NCBI GenBank assembly: GCA_033065855.1
Contig: JAVXUO010002945.1
Coordinates: 53,501-117,500, forward strand
From: Escallonia rubra
Lineage: Eukaryota; Streptophyta; Magnoliopsida; Escalloniales; Escalloniaceae
DNA length: 64,000 nucleotides
Reading direction: 5' to 3'
Shown here: piece by piece, positions 1 through 11,591 of the stretch
Position numbering within the stretch: the stretch's first letter is position 1
Layout: each line of letters starts with the position of its first letter
Translations under genes and position numbers: made by a program
The notes under the pieces: model-generated
The model's input: only the letters and a program-made list of their open reading frames with translations
The model's database searches: none
What the model was told of the DNA's origin: nothing

Positions 1-1116
1 AATTATAATCGAGGTTACGTAGCATTGCGTAGCGTGAATCGAGGTAAGGAAATTCTATCCGAACCCCATTTCATTATTCTGTTTTCAAATGTTTAAAATA
101 ACAATTTTACAGAATACATTGATTGTTGACTTCTATGATTGATATAAAAATGTTTTTTTTAAATTGCCCATGAAACCCTAAATTGAGCCTTATAGCGATC
201 GTTTGGAATTCTTAAATTGTTTATTCTCATCTGTTTTATTGATTCAATTATCATAAAATGTTTTGAAATTTATTTATTGTTTCTCAATGTTGACATGAGT
301 TAGTAACTTGGGAGCCATAAGGATGGTCTGTATTGTTGGCGTTATAAGGATGGTCTGTTGGATGGGTTTAACTAGTACCTAGATGGACTAGTCAGCGTAC
401 ATATGCATATGTAAGTGTATCGAGCACTGCCGGGGTGGCTTTGCTTCTGTACTGCTCATGTTCAACGTTTCCTGTTTATGTTTTATTACACTTGAACTGT
501 TTTGAATAGTATCCATTCATGCTTTATTATATCCAAAGTGTTTCAAATGCCTATTATTTAAGGGATTGAGTTGAATACTCATCCCTATGTTTATATCGTA
601 TTGTAGTGATTTTATCGAAAGCTAAATTCCTCAAAAAGTTGTCATTGGACTTGAATGTAAAATTGTTCGTTTCGTTCATCTTTGTCTAAGTGTTGTATTT
701 CATTGAAAATACTTTTCAAAAGTTTTATATGAAAAAAAAAAAAATATCGTCCGAATCGTTTTGTGATTTTAAATCTTTGTGCGACCTTACTGGGCTCTCA
801 AAAGCTCACTCCCCTTTGACTTCCTTTCTGCAGGTAGTGAACATCGTTAGATTACTTGAAACTGGACTAGAGACAAGCGGACAAGTGAATCTAAGTTTAG
901 TATTAATCATTAGAACCCCTGCGCGGGTAAAGAGTATTGTTTAAATTTTGTAGGATATCAGTTTGGTATTTTATTTATGAAATAAATTGAGAGTATGATT
1001 ATTTTGAAGGTTAGTTGCTCTGATGATGGTTGTCCATTTGGATAATGAGGACATATTCTCTTAGTGTATCTAATTGATTGAGCGTTAACATTTCGGAAAA
1101 GTTCCGGGATGTTACA
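1..1116 (+). mobile_element. 3' part of a Ty3/gypsy-type LTR
   Basis: AT-rich sequence that ends in TTCCGGGATGTTACA, a terminus typical of plant Ty3/gypsy (chromovirus) LTRs that run TGT...ACA. Internally it has two ~15-bp direct copies of ATAAGGATGGTCTGT (near 320 and 348). A CTGCAGGTAG stretch near 830 also fits such LTRs by general appearance. The boundary at 1116 is supported because the next bases belong to a different LTR family cut off in its 3' end. The left end lies outside the window, so 3' LTR and solo LTR cannot be told apart. No coding sequence was recognised. Confidence 0.45.
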
Positions 1117-1356
1117 TGCCAAGTATGTTGATGTAGGATAGAGCAAGGGTGGAACAAGGGCAAATACCAAGGGCTTCCCAGATAGAGCTTGAGGGTGGCA
1201 GTGCTGCGAGGGCGATGGCGCAGGATGAATAGACGACGACAGTCACAGTCCGATGCTTAGGTCCAGAGTCAGGGTGTTGTATGTTTCTCTCTCTAGGATT
1301 CTAGAGTGAGAAAGTGAAAATGTGAGAGTCCTTCCTAAATGAATTCTTAAGACCTC

Positions 1357-1364
1357 TATTTATA
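1357..1364 (-). promoter_or_regulatory. LTR TATA box
   Basis: TATAAATA on the minus strand, at the same relative place as the TATA box of the plus-strand LTR at 7031. The GAGAGAAACATACAAC-like start of the R/U5 region follows downstream (lower coordinates). Confidence 0.5.
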
Positions 1365-1689
1365 GAGATTGAGATGATGATGTCATTAACCGACACGTGG
1401 CGCTCCCCGGGAGTGACACGTCACCGGGGGGGTCCACGGGTGCCGGTGCTCCACGGACTGTCGGATCGCATATTCACTCGGCCTGGCCCGTACAGTGTCG
1501 CTATGTCTGTCTGGCAAGACTGGCTCCCACAGCATCGGTGGGGAAGACCCGACGCCCAACTGCCAGGTAAACTAGGCGCGATGCCCTCCGGAGACCTGCT
1601 CCCGTCTCGGAGTGACCCGGAGGTCATAGTCCCTAGGGGTGCCGACGCAAGCCCCCAGTTCCGGACCACGTAGGCCAGTCACGCAGACA

Positions 1690-2125
1690 CCCTGGCGGAG
1701 ATAGTGTCCCGGAGGAGTCGCCTATTCCACAGGCCGAGGTAGCATCCCGGAGGAGCTGTCTACCTAGCGGAAGGGGAGTCTTCGTGCCGGAGCACTTAGA
1801 GCTCCCTGGCGGAGATAGTGTCCCCGAAGAGTCGCTTATCCCCGCGGGTGAGTCCTTGTGCCAGAGCACTCAGAGCGCGTCAAGGTAGCATCCCGGAGGA
1901 TCCGCCTACCAGACTGGCTGAGGTAGCATCCGGAGGAGCCGTCTACCTGGCGGAAGAGGAGTTAAAGAGCTCCCTGGCGGAGATAGTGTCCCGGAGGAGT
2001 CGCCTATCCCCGCGGGTGAGTCCTTTTGCCGGACCACTCAGAGCACGTCAAGGTAGCATCCCGGAGGAGCCGTTTACCTGGCAGAAGGGGATTTGAAGAA
2101 CTCCCTGGCAGATATAGTGTCCTGG
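1690..2125 (-). repeat. Tandem array in LTR U3 (type 1)
   Basis: The phrase CTGGCGGAGATAGTGTCC recurs at about 1692, 1805, 1974 and 2105. It alternates with blocks containing GGTAGCATCCCGGAGGA and GAGTCCTTnTGCC. Spacing is about 110-170 bp. The same unit, inverted, fills 26935-27480. Confidence 0.65.
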
Positions 2126-2639
2126 AGGAGTCGCCTATCCCCGCAGGATGTTGCACACTCCGGAGAGTGGGTCGAAGCATGTTCCACGACCAAGGCAAGG
2201 TGCGCATGGTGTGGTGAATGAGTGTGGTGCCCGGGGGGCATGTAACATGATTGTGGCACATGGGTGCGATGAAGTGAGTAAGGTGCCGGGGGCACGTCTG
2301 TGTTAGTGGCGCGGCGCATGTGCGTGACGGAGTGCGTATGGTGCCGGGAGCACGGTAGTGTGACAAAGAGCCTGGGGGCACGACTGTATCAGCGGCGCAG
2401 CGCACGGGGACGGAGGAGTGTTGGAGTGCGGCACCCGGATGCCGGCGACGGGGGTCGCGGAGACGACGTCGGGGCGACAGATGACGAGCGTCGCAGAGTT
2501 GGCGCACGACATCTGGACGTCCGGCGACGGGGTCGCAGAGTGACGTCCGGGCGACTGGGTCACGAAGTGACGTCCGGGCGACGTGGTCGCGGAGTGATGT
2601 ATGGTCCCTTGAAGAGAAGTGAAAATGCTAAGTATGGAA

Positions 2640-2760
2640 GCCAAAGGCCAACCCCAGGGGAAGGCCGAGGCCGACCCCCAAGGGGAGGCCGAGGCCGACC
2701 CCAAGGGGGAGGCCAAGGCCGAGGCCGACCCCAAGGGGAAGGCCAAGGCCGACCTCCTTC
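2640..2760 (-). repeat. GC-rich minisatellite in LTR
   Basis: At least five copies of a 24-30 bp unit with core GAGGCCGACCCCAAGGGG. Related GGGGGTCGGC units occur at the matching place in the LTR at 26040-26170. Confidence 0.7.
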
Positions 2761-2993
2761 GGCAAGCGCCAAGGTGCGCCGACAGGCGACTGTCGGAGCG
2801 TGATGAGCAGTCGCGCAAGGATGAGTTTCTTGGTGACGAAGTCACGTAGAAGAAGTAAGAAGTGCACCTGACTTGAGCGTGCACGCTTTGACCGGTTGTG
2901 AGTGTTGAATATTGACTGTTGCTTATGCGGATGTGTCATGCAAAATAGGACCCCCAGTGGGCCTTTGGGTCCAACCAGAATAGGTTGGGAACA

Positions 2994-3743
2994 AACTTTA
3001 AATCATCCTAATATTAAGATAAGCCGTCTAACTCTTAAATTGCCATTAGACTACAAGCAAGGCATTGAAAAGAGATAGATAGATAGATAGATACCTTCAT
3101 GGGATGGACGCAATAAATCAAATTGAACACCACACTTCGAAACTACTATTTTGTCAAGTCATTACAAGATAAAAATTTGTGTAGGATCAACAGTGTCCAT
3201 ATCCTGCGACAGAGCTATTTACATAAGAGAAATAGCATGTTGGGAAATAACCGCTATAGTTTTGTCGACGGTTGTGAAGAGAGTTGCGTGTTATGTTTCT
3301 TTTGGCTTTTATACTTGGGCAGTCAAGAAACCTCGGTCTCTCTTCCTCTGATTCCACGTACTTGATTTTAATCTGAATTCCTGCTCGCGCTTTTGTAGAT
3401 TTATTGTGCTTGATCAACTGATACCTATTAATGCCATGCTCATGTTTACTTGTCGCTTTCTTCATTTCTATTGCGATGGTGATTGTTCGCAAGTGTCATG
3501 ATGCCTCATTGATACGTGGATGACACTCGTCCTGCGTGGAGCTTCAGCGTAAGATTATATATCTTAGACTAATTGATTTTCTCTTTGCTGAGATGGCAAT
3601 AATCTTTGTACTGACTGGTATCTTTGATTGTATCAGCCTCCATTTGGCCGAATCAGTTTACTGATCCTAGTTGGTGAAATACTAGCTCAAATGAGGAGTC
3701 TCAGAACCCGGTCTTATCTCCTTCTTATGGACCAGTAACCAAT
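2994..3743. other. Unassigned spacer with (TAGA)n
   Basis: Sequence between two LTRs of the same family in opposite orientation. It holds a short (TAGA)n microsatellite at 3073-3093. I recognise no gene or transposon end in the rest. Confidence 0.5.
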
Positions 3744-6239
3744 TGTTACCGACCCATATTGGTTGAATCCTTCTTATGGACCATGGACGATAGTAACCAA
3801 TAGTAAAAGTTTAACGCTTTTAAACTGGTCAAACCAAAGCGAAAGCTTAAGTCACCTGTGTTTCGGCTTTTCTCCGTACTTTAGTGTGGGTTTTAGCGTG
3901 TCTCGCCTCGTGGCCAAAGGATTCGAGGGCTCGCCCTCGTCCCTCAAAGTTGCCAGCCCCAGGCCCTACCATCATTCGCTCCTGTTCCCACAGGGTCAAT
4001 CTTCATCCTTTCCCCGATGGGGTCGGCCATGGGAAGGTTAACTAGGGTTTCCCCTTTGGGGATCCTTGCCCTTTTGGGTTGGGGGGAAGGGGGTCCAATC
4101 ATCATTAACGGACTCTTTCCTTGCTATGTGACCTATGTCGCCATGCTTGAGTGTCATGACAACTAACTACACCTAAGCCTCGTCTCCACGTAACATTTTC
4201 AAAACATAATGCCTGTTGTCTCGCCTGAGCATCTCTCTTTTGTTATACGTTTCCTTCTTACTCCTACATCTTGACCATACCCGAGCGCTGACTCTGCATT
4301 ACATGCCCTAACACAATGCCCAACACTACGCACGAGCGCTGTGACGTCTGGCTACAGTCGAGCACCACCTCCCATCATACGTGCCCCATGCACTCTTTCC
4401 CTTGGTCGGGCTCTTATGTTGCTTCTGGCGCACGTGCCCCGCACAACACTTATTCATCGCCCTAACATCATCTCCATTGAGTGTGCTCCTATCACCACAC
4501 ACATGTTGTAGCAGCACAGCGCATCACTACTTATATAGTTGTGCCCTCGGCACCCCGTCACACCACCACGCCCCTGATATATGTTCATCTATTCACCACA
4601 CTATGCGTGCTTGGCCGTTTACATGGAACATGCTTCGACCCACTCTTAGGTGTGTGTAGTATCTTGAGACGCTCCACTCTTAGTGCTCGAATATGAGGGC
4701 CCTTCTTAGCAGGATAGTTCATCATTCGAGACACTATCTCTGCCTGGGGTGACTCGCATGACACTAGGCACGCCTGAGCAATGAAACCGTCTCTCTCATG
4801 CTACCGGTCGACATCCCCCAAGATGATGACCCCAGGCTCACTTCAAGCATCGTGCCTAGTCCGCCTGACAGCTTGGCATTGGGACCCTCACCACCACTGC
4901 CAGGTTCTCTACATCTCTTGACGCCCCCCGTGAGAATTAATAATGGCTTTGGACCGATATCTAGACTAAGGGAATCTCTGGCCCCACCAGCATTGTGTGA
5001 CTTAGTCTTCTCAAACAGACAAAGCAAAGTTGTGCGAGGCAGCTCAGGGAGAGTCCAATCTGGCAGTTCGAGGAGCACTAGTATTTGCACCCCCCGTGCC
5101 TCGACCCTGTTAAGATCACACTCTCGGAGGTACCACATGTCTCCTCATGACACATGCATATCTTTAGCTATGAATAGCTAACTATGGATCGTATTTTGGA
5201 TACTTAAAATCATTTATAGAATTCACTTTCACACTATGTAATTCAAGAACTAGAGATTCTAGAAAGAGAAAGCTCTGGACGTGGACTCTAACTCATTGTT
5301 CCTAATCTATCTTGGCTACACCTATAGGCCCACTGGGGGTCCCAACTTTCATGACATGTCGACGATTTCAACGGTCAACTTTTCAACGCTCATAAGCCGG
5401 TCAAAGCGACACATACTCAAGTCACGTGAATTGCTCGTGAAACAACCTTGGCGTGTCTTCCCCCTTAGAGGGGTCACCACCTTGGCGGGTCGGCCACCTT
5501 AGGGGGCTCAGCCACCTACCTTGACGACCGATGACCGTCGCTAGAGGTCACGCACCGTAGTCGCAATGACAGTCACTCGCCTCCGCGCTCTGTCGCCGTG
5601 ACGATAGTCACTCGTCGCCACACACCCTTCCCTGCGACGACCGTCGCTCTCGGTCACTCACCGCCATGACAACCGTCACTCGTCGCCGCGCGCCGTCCAT
5701 GCAATGCTTGCCGTCACCTGCGCACCGACTTCGCGGTGCTCATCACCCGTTGTCGCGCGACGTCCGCCGTCGCTCGCGCGCCGACCTCGACCTCACGCGC
5801 CTATGGCCACGCGCCATCTCCGCGACTCCCGCCGTCACCCAAGCGCCTACTCAACGGTGCCCCTCATGCCCACCATTGCCTGTGTGCCGACCTCACGGCG
5901 CCCATCATCGTCGCTTGCACGCCGGCTTCACTGCGCCCATCGACGTCGTCCACGCGCTGACTCCACGGCGCCCATCGCCCGCGCCCGCTATCCGTCTCCA
6001 ACACTCTAACGCGCCCATGAGCCACGCCGCTGATACAACCGCGCCCCCAGGCTCTCTGTCACACTATCGTGCCCCCAGCACCTCATTCATTCACAACACC
6101 ATGTGCACCTTGCCTTGGTTGTGGAACATGCTTCGACCCACTCTACGAAGTGTGCAGCATTCCGGGGCGCTCTACTCGTAGTGCTCCGGCACAAGGACCC
6201 TTCACAGCGGGATAGGCTCGTTACCACAAAGCTATCATC

Positions 6240-6600
6240 GTCTTCATTTCGGGGGGCTCCGCTCGTAGTGCTCCGGTATGAGGACCCTTCGCAATGGGAT
6301 AGGCTCATTACCAGAAAGTTATTGCCGTCTACATTCTAGGGGGCTCCGCTCGTAGTGCTCCGGCACGAGGACCCTTCACAACAGGATAGGCTCGTTACCA
6401 CAAAGCTATCACCGTCTACATTCTAGGGGGCTCCGCTCATAGTGCTTCGGCACGAGGACCCTTCGCAGGGGGATAGGCTCGTTACCACAAAGTTACCACA
6501 GTTTTCATTCTGGGGGGGCTCCGCTCGTAGTGCTCCGGCACGACGAACCTTCGCAGCAGGATAGGCTCGTTACCACAAAGCTATCGCCGTCTGGGGTGAC
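6240..6600 (+). repeat. ~88-bp tandem array in U3 (type 2)
   Basis: GGGGGCTCCGCTCGTAGTGC recurs near 6250, 6338, 6425 and 6515. Each copy is followed by GGATAGGCTCGTTACCACAAAG-like sequence. The same array is in the 3' LTR at about 9175-9510. The unit differs from the ~170-bp array of the LTRs at 1690-2125 and 26935-27480. Confidence 0.75.
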
Positions 6601-7030
6601 TTGCATGACACTTGACACTGAGTTGTGACCGTGTCAACTCATGTTACCAGTGATCGTCAGCGCCCCCAGGACGATGACCCCCGGGTCACTCCGGGACGGG
6701 AAAAGGTCTTTAGAGTGCATCGCGCCTAATCTGCCTGGCAGTTGGTGACAAGGGCAACCTTCACCACTGTCAGGTTCTCTACGCGTCTCTTGACGCACCT
6801 TGTGAGATTCAGTAATGGCTTGGACCGGTGGCTGAGGCAACGGGCTTACTATGATCATGCTGTCATGGTGTTCAGTCTTCTTAGACAGGTAAAGCGACGC
6901 TGTGTGGGGCAGGCAACACGAATTCAGGAACCGGCAGTCCAACAGAGAACCAGTATTTTTGGACCCCTTGGTGACGTGTCACTCCCAGGGGACGACATGT
7001 TGCACTTTATGACACATGCACACTGTTTCC

Positions 7031-7038
7031 TATAAATA
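7031..7038 (+). promoter_or_regulatory. LTR TATA box
   Basis: TATAAATA within the 5' LTR. The matching site in the 3' LTR reads TATAAACA (9950-9957). Transcription would begin about 30 bases downstream, ahead of the family's GAGAGAAACACAACTTGG block. Confidence 0.6.
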
Positions 7039-7393
7039 GTGGACTTTATGACTCAAAAAGGGACTTTTGGCTCATTCTTACAAAAATCACTTTCTCACTC
7101 TAGAATTTGGGAGCTCTTGGATCCTAGTGAGAGAAACACAACTTGGACATAACTTTGCACCGTAGCATTGGACCCTGACTCGGACCTTGACTTGGACTGT
7201 TGATTACCGGCCCTGTTCGTCTCAGCCTAGCCTTCGCAGCGCTGCCACTCCTCACGGCCTGCCTGGGAAGCATTGCTCTTTGTCCTTACTCCGCCCTCAT
7301 TGTCTCTCACTTTGCATACTTGGAAGCTGACTCGGGCTGCAGCCTTTGTGGCACCCCCACGTAGGTACAAACCCACTTTCCTTGGCATCATTT

Positions 7394-7411
7394 TGGCGAC
7401 TCTGCTGGGGA
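7394..7411 (+). other. Primer-binding site, probably tRNA-Arg type
   Basis: TGGCGACTCTGCTGGGGA begins three bases after the LTR end and starts with TGG, as a complement to a tRNA 3' CCA must. From memory this sequence is the tRNA-Arg type used by plant Tat/Ogre-lineage gypsy elements. I could not check the tRNA sequence. Confidence 0.65.
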
Positions 7412-9171
7412 GGTGAGCATCGTATTGCAACCTGCCTACCTTCCATACTTAGGCGCCATGCCTGTGCAATTAAGAGTGACAAGGGCTACCAGCCAGAGCC
7501 TTATCCATACTGTACAAGAAGAAGCCCACCTCGGCGACCAAGAGGAGCATCATGTGTCATCCGTCTTTAAGACCAACCCCATGATAACCATCTGACGCCA
7601 TGCCTCCGACTTGCTTCGGTCTGCCTTTCCTCACTACTGGCCTCCCGCCTGCTGACACTACCCCTGTGCAAACCACACCTCAAGAAGCTGCCCACCACCA
7701 CCAACCCTTATTTACCATTGTCATCCCCACAATGCCTCGGGTTATCCCGTCCAGTGGCTCAGGTGCAAGGATCATTCCGACCGGGCACAAAACTTCGCCT
7801 GCTTCGTATGTCACCATGACATGTTGCCTCCCTATGGTTTCAATGGAGTTGTATTTTTCCAGACTTAGAAAATTTTCAGGCAATATTGATCTACTGGAAC
7901 CACCTTTGATGCCATCACCCACTCCCTTGGAGGATTTACCCATTCCCAACCCCTTCTACATGCCTCTCGTTACAGTGACTTCATACGTGGTGTGCGGGGT
8001 GGCTCGAGCCATGCTACTAAGTCAGGACACCAGGCCCCCGCCTCTACTACTCAGCCAGTCATCCATGCCAGCCCACCACCCTAAGTGCCCCCTCCCTCTC
8101 ATCTCAACCCCTAGCGGTCGCGGTCGCATCACCACCCTATATCCTTTTTATTTAATTTCAACACTTAGAAAAAAATTCTTCATTTTTCGCAATCGGGTCA
8201 CCACCCTCCGTAGCTTCCCTCGGCACCCTTGCCCTAGCTTAACACTTAGAAAAAAAAATTCAACAAAAAAACTTGGGACTTAGAAAAAAAATTGCAAATT
8301 TTTTTTTCTCTCTGATGTAACCACCATCCCCCTCACCCTCTCTCCGACACTTAAAAAAAAATTTGCAAACTTTTTTCTGCCCCCCTCATTCTCTTCCTTT
8401 CACTTTGAAAATTTTCTTCATCAAAAAAATTTCATACCCCTCTCATGCTCTTTATATACATGTTGAAAATTTTCTTTGGGGTTTACAAAAAAAAAAATAT
8501 TCGAAATTCAAATTCATTTCATATTCAACATTCAAGAACAAACCAGATGGGCAGAACCCACCCGCGAGGGACTGACCTGCGCCTGCCTCGACCTATTACC
8601 CTTCATTTCCATCCATTCCCACGGGTTAACCCGCACCAACCCATGACCTGTATGACCCGACCCGTATCCAAGAAATCCTAATTTCTTCTTTATCTTCCTC
8701 CCATGCGCCGCGCCTCACTTGCGCCACCACCAACCACCTTTGGTCCCCCTGCCGTGCCTCCGCATCGCTGGCAGCCACCCTTCCCGTCGACCCCCCATTC
8801 CCGCCGACCACCCTCCTCTCGCGACCATCTCTCCCCTGCCGAACCCACCTCAATAGCCCCACAACCACACTACCCTCTTTCCAATCTTCTTTTATTCCTT
8901 CACCCCACAACTCGCTGACCCCTCCTCCCTCTCTTCTCTCCCCCCCGACCCTTGCCAACCCGCAGCAGCCGCGCGCCGCCGACACCCTTTCTTCCTTTCA
9001 TTTTTTTTCAATCTTCTACCACGGCCGAACCCATACACCCAACCCCATCTGACCTTTCTCCATATGGCCGACCCCCCCTCCCCCCAACCCCCTGGTCGGT
9101 CGACCCCCCACCCTCACCGACCCCACCCTTCTGCCGGTACCATCTCCCGCACCACCCTTCGGCCCACCACC
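7412..9171 (+). other. Internal region without recognisable gag/pol
   Basis: Contains a 227-codon open frame (7600-8283) rich in Pro, Ser and Thr with no gag, zinc-knuckle, protease or polymerase motif. From about 8155 to 8480 the phrase ACACTTAGAAAAAAAATTC recurs every 35-80 bp. Between 8560 and 9170 the sequence is C/T-rich. I see no polypurine tract before the shortened 3' LTR. Confidence 0.6.
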
Positions 9172-10335
9172 TTTCGGGGGCTTCGCTCGTAGTGCTCCGG
9201 CACGAGGACCCTTTGCAGTGGGATAGGTCGTTACCACAAAGCTATCACCGTCTTCATTCCGGGGGATCCGCTCGTAGTGCTCCGGCACAAGGACCCATCG
9301 CAGCAGGATAGGTCGTTACCACAAAGCTATCGCCGTCTTTATTCCGGGGGGATCCGCTCGTAGTGCTCCGGCACGAGGACCCATCGCAGCGGGATAGGCT
9401 CAGCCATAAAGCTATCGTCGTCTTCATTCCGGGGGCTCCTCTCGTAGTGATCCGGCACGAGGACCCTTCACAGTGGGATAGGCTCATTACCACAAAGTTA
9501 TTACCGTCTGGGGTGACTTGCTTGACACTTGGCACTGAGCTGTGACCATGTCCACTCATGTTACTCGTGATCGTCGGCGCCCCCAGGACGATGACCCCCG
9601 GGTCACTCCAGGACGGGAACATGTCTTTAGAGGGCATCGCGCCTAGTCCGCCTGGCAGTTGGCTACAAGGGAAACCCTCACCGCTATCCGGTTCTCTACG
9701 CGTCTCTTGACGCACCTTGTGAGATTCAGTAATGGCTTGGATCGGTGGCTGAGGCAACGGGCTTACTCTGATCATGTTGTCATGGTGTGTTCAGTCTTCT
9801 CAAATAGGTAGAGCGACACTGTGTGGGGCAGGCAACACGAATTTGAGAACCATCAGTCCAATGAAGAATCCGTGTTTTGGGACCCCTTGGCGACGTGTCA
9901 CTCCTAGGGGATGACATGTGGCACTTTATGACACATGCACGCTGTTTCCTATAAACAGTGGACTTTATGACTCAAAAAGGGACTTTTGGCTCATTCTTAC
10001 AAAAATCACTTTCTCACTCTAAAATTTGGGAGCTCTTAGATCCTAGTGAGAGAAACACAACTTGGACATAACTTTGGACCGTAACTTTGGACCGTGACTT
10101 TTGATCGTAGCATTGGACCCCGACTCAGACCTTGACTTGAACTGTCGACTGTCGCCCTTGTTCGTCTCAGCCTAGCCTCCGCAGTACTGCCACTCCTCAC
10201 AGCCTGCCTGGGAAGCCTTATTCTCTGTCCTTACTCCTCCCTCACTGTCTCTCACTTTGCATACTTGGAAGCTGACTCGGACTGCTGCCTTTGTGGTACC
10301 TCCACGTAGGTACGAACCCGCTTTCCATGGCATCA
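9172..10335 (+). repeat. 3' LTR, 5'-truncated
   Basis: Aligns with 6245-7390 of the 5' LTR: the 88-bp array, the CGCCCCCAGGACGATGACC block, the TATA region and the U5 end GGCATCA. About 950 bp of U3 is missing, including the TG start. Confidence 0.8.
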
Positions 10336-10388
10336 CTCATGATCTTAGCTTGGACCTTGATATCCAGATTATGACTCTCGAACCTAAG

Positions 10389-11376
10389 TAGACCTAGAAA
10401 TTTTCTACCCGTACCCGCGGGTCGAACCGTACCCGGCCAAAAATCCCAGGTACGGGTACTAATATATGCTACCCGTTGAAAATAGACCCGTACCCGAACC
10501 GACTCGTAATTTTCAGGTTGGTCCGAGTCGGTTGACGGGTTACCCGTTTTTCAAAGGATATATAAACAAACAAGTGTGGCCTAAGCCAGCAACCCATCAC
10601 TTTCATTTTTCTGCTTCACTCAAACCCTTCTCTGCCTCTGCGCCTCCGCCGTCTCCCCTTCTTTTCTACCTCTGCGCCCCCGCCGTCCCTCTTGCAAAGA
10701 TCTATCACCTCCCATCACTTCGTCTTCCCCCTCACTGTCATGGATCTATTGAAACTTTACCCTTTGTCAATTTATTATCGTTCGAGTAAGTGACTGTCAG
10801 ACCGACCGCAGTGGTGCCGTTCTTCTCTCCGTCGCCGACCAGATCTGCGTTGTCCGTCGCCGACCAGATCTGCATTGTCCGTCTCCACATCCGTCGCTGA
10901 CCAGATCCATGTTTGTCCCGATCTGAAGTTCACCGTCGCCGCCCATATCTGAAGTTTACCGTCGCCGGCCAGTTCTAAAGATCTTGAAATTTCAGTCAGT
11001 TTTTTAGATCTTATAAATTCTTGTATTTTATTTTGTTTATTGAAGAATCTTGATCTTCAGCCTTGGGTGATTGTTATGTAGTGGATCTTAATCTCGTGGT
11101 GATTGTTGTGTGATGGATCTTCATGGGACATTGTTATGTGAAATTTTGAGGTTCTGTTTGTGTGACTGAAGAAACGAGAAAGGAAGAACATCTGTTAAAA
11201 AACAATTATAAAAATTAATTTATTACCCGCGGGTAATACCCTACCCGCAAGGGTAGGGTACGGATCCTCAAAAAGTCTACCCGAAAAAATTCGGGTAAAA
11301 TATACCCGACCCGTCTTTACCCGGACCCGAACGGATTTTACCCGTACCCGACGGGTATACCCGTTTGCCAGGTCTA
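10389..11376. mobile_element. Non-autonomous hAT element, 988 bp
   Basis: Ends are TAGACCTAG... (left) and, inverted from the right, TAGACCTGGCAAACGGGT, so they share TAGACCTrG. The flanks are 8-bp near-duplicates AACCTAAG (10381-10388) and GACCTAAG (11377-11384), 7 of 8 matching. Subterminal regions are packed with ACCCGTACCCG-type repeats, typical of hAT ends. A TATA-like ATATATAAAC lies near 10558. C/T-rich 5'UTR-like sequence and repeated CCGTCGCCGACCAGATCT blocks follow, so it may be the 5' end of a larger hAT gene kept in a deletion derivative. No transposase motif is present. Confidence 0.75.
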
Positions 11377-11591
11377 GACCTAAGCTTAGATTATTGAAGT
11401 TCGAATCCTATTCACCTTAGCCCCCGCCCTCACAAAGATCCACTCCTCAAGCTCTATCTGGGAAGCCTTGGTCTCTGCCTTTGCTCTAACCTTGCTCTGT
11501 CCCACTACTATCCACTTGGTAGCTGACTTGGACTGTATCCTTTGTGGCATCTCCATGTATACTGCGAACCCACTTCCTTAACATCAACAAT

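Larger units (their letters stand above)
1117..2993 (-). mobile_element. Truncated LTR of the array-bearing family, minus strand
   Basis: Read on the minus strand, this starts TGTTCCCAACC at 2993. It matches in order the plus-strand LTRs at 5297-7390 and 25874-27482: the AGGCCCAC block, GTCAACnnTTCAACnCTC, the GGTCAAAGC block, the phrase around TGGAACATGCTTCGACCCACTC, a TATA box and the GGGAAGCC U5 block. Its last part is missing and it stops where the 1-1116 LTR ends. The upstream side (2994 onward) shows no polypurine tract, so it is a solo LTR or a 5' LTR. The long open frames inside are GC-rich non-coding sequence. Confidence 0.75.
5297..7390 (+). repeat. 5' LTR
   Basis: 2094-bp LTR running TGTTCC...GGCATCA, directly followed by a primer-binding site. 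U3 holds GC-rich sequence (5520-6000) and a ~88-bp tandem array (6240-6600). A TATA box lies at 7031, and the R/U5 part carries the family GGGAAGC block near 7266. Confidence 0.8.
5297..10335 (+). mobile_element. Non-autonomous LTR retrotransposon, CTCAT duplication
   Basis: Starts TGTTCCTAATC and ends GGCATCA. It is flanked by perfect 5-bp direct repeats CTCAT at 5292-5296 and 10336-10340, so the whole block is one insertion. Parts are the 5' LTR (5297-7390), a primer-binding site (7394-7411), a ~1.76-kb internal region without gag or pol, and a 3' LTR lacking its 5' part (about 9172-10335). In a ~290-bp stretch (6590-6880 against 9508-9797) I count roughly 25 differences between the LTRs, so it is not a recent insertion. 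It must have relied on enzymes from another element. The Tat-like integrase remnant at 33 kb hints at the partner class, but this is inference. Confidence 0.85.
3744..11586 (+). mobile_element. Solo LTR split by two younger insertions
   Basis: Three blocks (3744-5296, 10341-10380 plus flanks, 11385-11586) read as one older LTR of the array-bearing family. It starts TGTTACCGACCC and ends CTTAACATCA, matching the start and end of the LTR at 5297-7390. The 5-base flanks are CCAAT (3739-3743) and ACAAT (11587-11591), one mismatch, as expected for an aged target duplication. No primer site follows the end, so it is a solo LTR. It is interrupted by the 5297-10335 element and the hAT element at 10389-11376, which gives a clear insertion order. 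Confidence 0.65.

Noticed and set aside
5666-6181. 171-codon open frame rich in Arg, Pro and His
   Set aside because: Lies in GC-rich LTR U3; overlapping frames of similar length exist and no motif is seen. Similar frames at 2004-2884 were rejected for the same reason.
7600-8283. 227-codon frame in the non-autonomous LTR element
   Set aside because: No gag, zinc-knuckle or enzyme motif; its second half runs through the ACACTTAGAAAAAA repeat.
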